Below, one piece after another: positions 20,140-21,011 of a stretch of 21,011 bases of DNA. Numbering within the stretch: the first letter of the stretch is position 1; each line of letters opens with the position of its first letter. This stretch comes from Didymodactylos carnosus (Eukaryota; Rotifera; Eurotatoria; Philodinida; Philodinidae). The position numbers and the translations under genes were made by a program. Under the pieces are notes generated by a model that was given only the letters and a program-made list of their open reading frames with translations, did not search any database and had not been told where the DNA came from. Location of the stretch: contig CAJNOQ010003207.1 of assembly GCA_905250885.1 (NCBI GenBank), forward strand, positions 1-21,011. Reading direction: 5' to 3'.

Positions 20140-20275
20140 TGTCCCAAGTCTGAGCCCGAACATAACATTTTTTGTTCCGTCCCGTAAATCCGAGCCCGTG
20201 AGCAAATAATGTCGTCCCGAACCCGTCTGTCCCGTTAAAAAAATTTACTTTGTTGTCCCGTAGGTTTTTGAAAAT
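20140..20275. repeat. patch of GTCCCG/AGCCCG motifs, first block
   Basis: GTCCCG is exact at 20179, 20214, 20229 and 20255, with GTCCCA, GAGCCCG and ACCCGTC variants between. GC-rich words stand out in AT-rich surroundings. A second block lies about 400 bp on. Confidence 0.5.
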
Positions 20276-20659
20276 TTTTCTGTGGTGATAAACTGTAACT
20301 GTTACAAGAGACGCTTAAAGTCTCAAGCTTATTTTTGCAAAAGATCCGCGTAAAATTTAATTCACAAAATTTAAGCTTAATTTATTTGATTTTAAACTTA
20401 AAAGTTTCTGTATAAAAAATGTTTTACATCCACTCACTACCTCAGAATCGAAGGCCAAGAACTGTAAAACTAGTTTTAGATATGGAACACCTTCTCAAGC
20501 TTAAATCCAGACTATTTTGCCTCTCCAGGTTAATTTTTATTAGTTATTATAAAACTACGGTTTTGACTTGATAATATCACAAGAATCAAATACTCAAACA
20601 TTTGAAGTTGCGGCATAATCACAAACAAAAGACAACACTGACATGACAACATTTTCTGC

Positions 20660-20790
20660 AACTTGTCCCGATCGCATGAAATGTTTTTCTTGCTCCGAGT
20701 CCATGAATCCAAGCCCGTACATTTATTTTGTTCCGACCTCGTCTATCTGACGGGATGGGATTTGGAGCTGTCCCGCCTAGTCTACAGTAA
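20660..20790. repeat. patch of GTCCCG/AGCCCG motifs, second block
   Basis: GTCCCG is exact at 20665 and 20770, with TTGTTCCGACCTCGTCT and AGCCCGT variants resembling the first block in the same orientation. It is best explained as a diverged duplicate or the other end of one element. Confidence 0.45.
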
Positions 20791-20817
20791 TGTGTAACTC
20801 ACGTCAAAGTAGGCATG

Positions 20818-20910
20818 CACCAGTTACAGTTAACTGTAAAACTGTAACTGTCATAACTGTGTAACTGTTATAACTGTAACTGTGAAAACTGTAACTGCTC
20901 ATAACTGTAG
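20818..20910. repeat. degenerate tandem repeat of (TA)ACTGT
   Basis: AACTGT occurs exactly nine times between 20832 and 20908 (starts 20832, 20840, 20846, 20855, 20863, 20872, 20878, 20887, 20903), with spacings of 6-16 bp. The same word pair, ACTGTAACTGTTA, also occurs alone near 20291-20303, between the two GTCCCG blocks. Confidence 0.7.
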
Positions 20911-20921
20911 ACAAATATTCT

Positions 20922-21011
20922 AGAGTGAATTAGTCTTCTACGATTTGCATACATTTTAAGGATGTCTCTGTTCTTAAAATGTCTCCAAATCGTAGAAGAC
21001 TAATTCACTCT
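20922..21011. repeat. 90-nt near-perfect hairpin at the window edge
   Basis: The first 26 bases (from AGAGTGAATTAG) are the exact reverse complement of the last 26. A 4-by-4 internal mismatch follows, then a 9-bp stem (CATTTTAAG with CTTAAAATG) and a 12-nt loop. The right flank is cut by the window, so the outer boundary and any target duplication cannot be seen. Confidence 0.85.

Noticed and set aside
1-21011. CRISPR array, operon or bacterial-type system
   Set aside because: All recognised genes are eukaryotic with introns, and no regularly spaced identical repeats with unique spacers were found. The 32-bp array is degenerate and lacks spacers.

Overview
The window looks like AT-rich nuclear DNA of a small-genome invertebrate animal. 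The genes are eukaryotic and interrupted by GT-AG introns, many only 58-70 nt long. One gene encodes a secreted chitin-binding-type protein. Gene order is mixed in strand, and the spacers are full of small foldback repeats without coding capacity. A bdelloid rotifer is my best guess, from base composition, intron sizes and repeat style; this is inference, not proof.

Layout, left to right. 1-979 (+): the last two coding exons of a glutathione peroxidase (GPX7/8-like). 1848-4987 (+): a complete eight-exon PPP4R2 gene (protein phosphatase 4 regulatory subunit 2), whose fifth intron carries a ~767-bp element with ~125-bp terminal inverted repeats. 4988-6807: a spacer between convergent genes. 6808-8758 (-): a complete seven-exon SBDS gene (60S ribosome maturation). 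9046-9442: an unusual short repeat element with a 32-bp periodicity. 10311-11402: a ~1.09-kb nested foldback element flanked by TTA, Harbinger-like. 11977-13474 (+): an unrecognised 318-aa protein, possibly a beta-propeller. 13922-15817 (-): a secreted protein with a chitin-binding type-2 domain. Its 1.28-kb intron holds a complete oppositely oriented two-exon gene (14389-15357, +) that resembles the CLAMP/C1a-32 ciliary family. 17747-18388 (-): intronless RPL23A (uL23) with an extended low-complexity N-terminus. 18389-21011: no gene seen; the last ~1.1 kb holds three families of short degenerate repeats and ends in a 90-nt near-perfect hairpin.

The genes do not form a pathway. They are conserved housekeeping genes (PPP4R2, SBDS, RPL23A, a peroxidase) plus a few lineage-specific ones. 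SBDS and RPL23A both serve the large ribosomal subunit but are separated by ~9 kb and unrelated genes, so the proximity is probably chance. I found no convincing new multi-gene system. The most interesting structures are the nested antisense gene pair, the 32-bp-period element and the intronic inverted-repeat element. All exon boundaries come from reading frame, splice-site motifs and protein-family continuity, with no transcript evidence.
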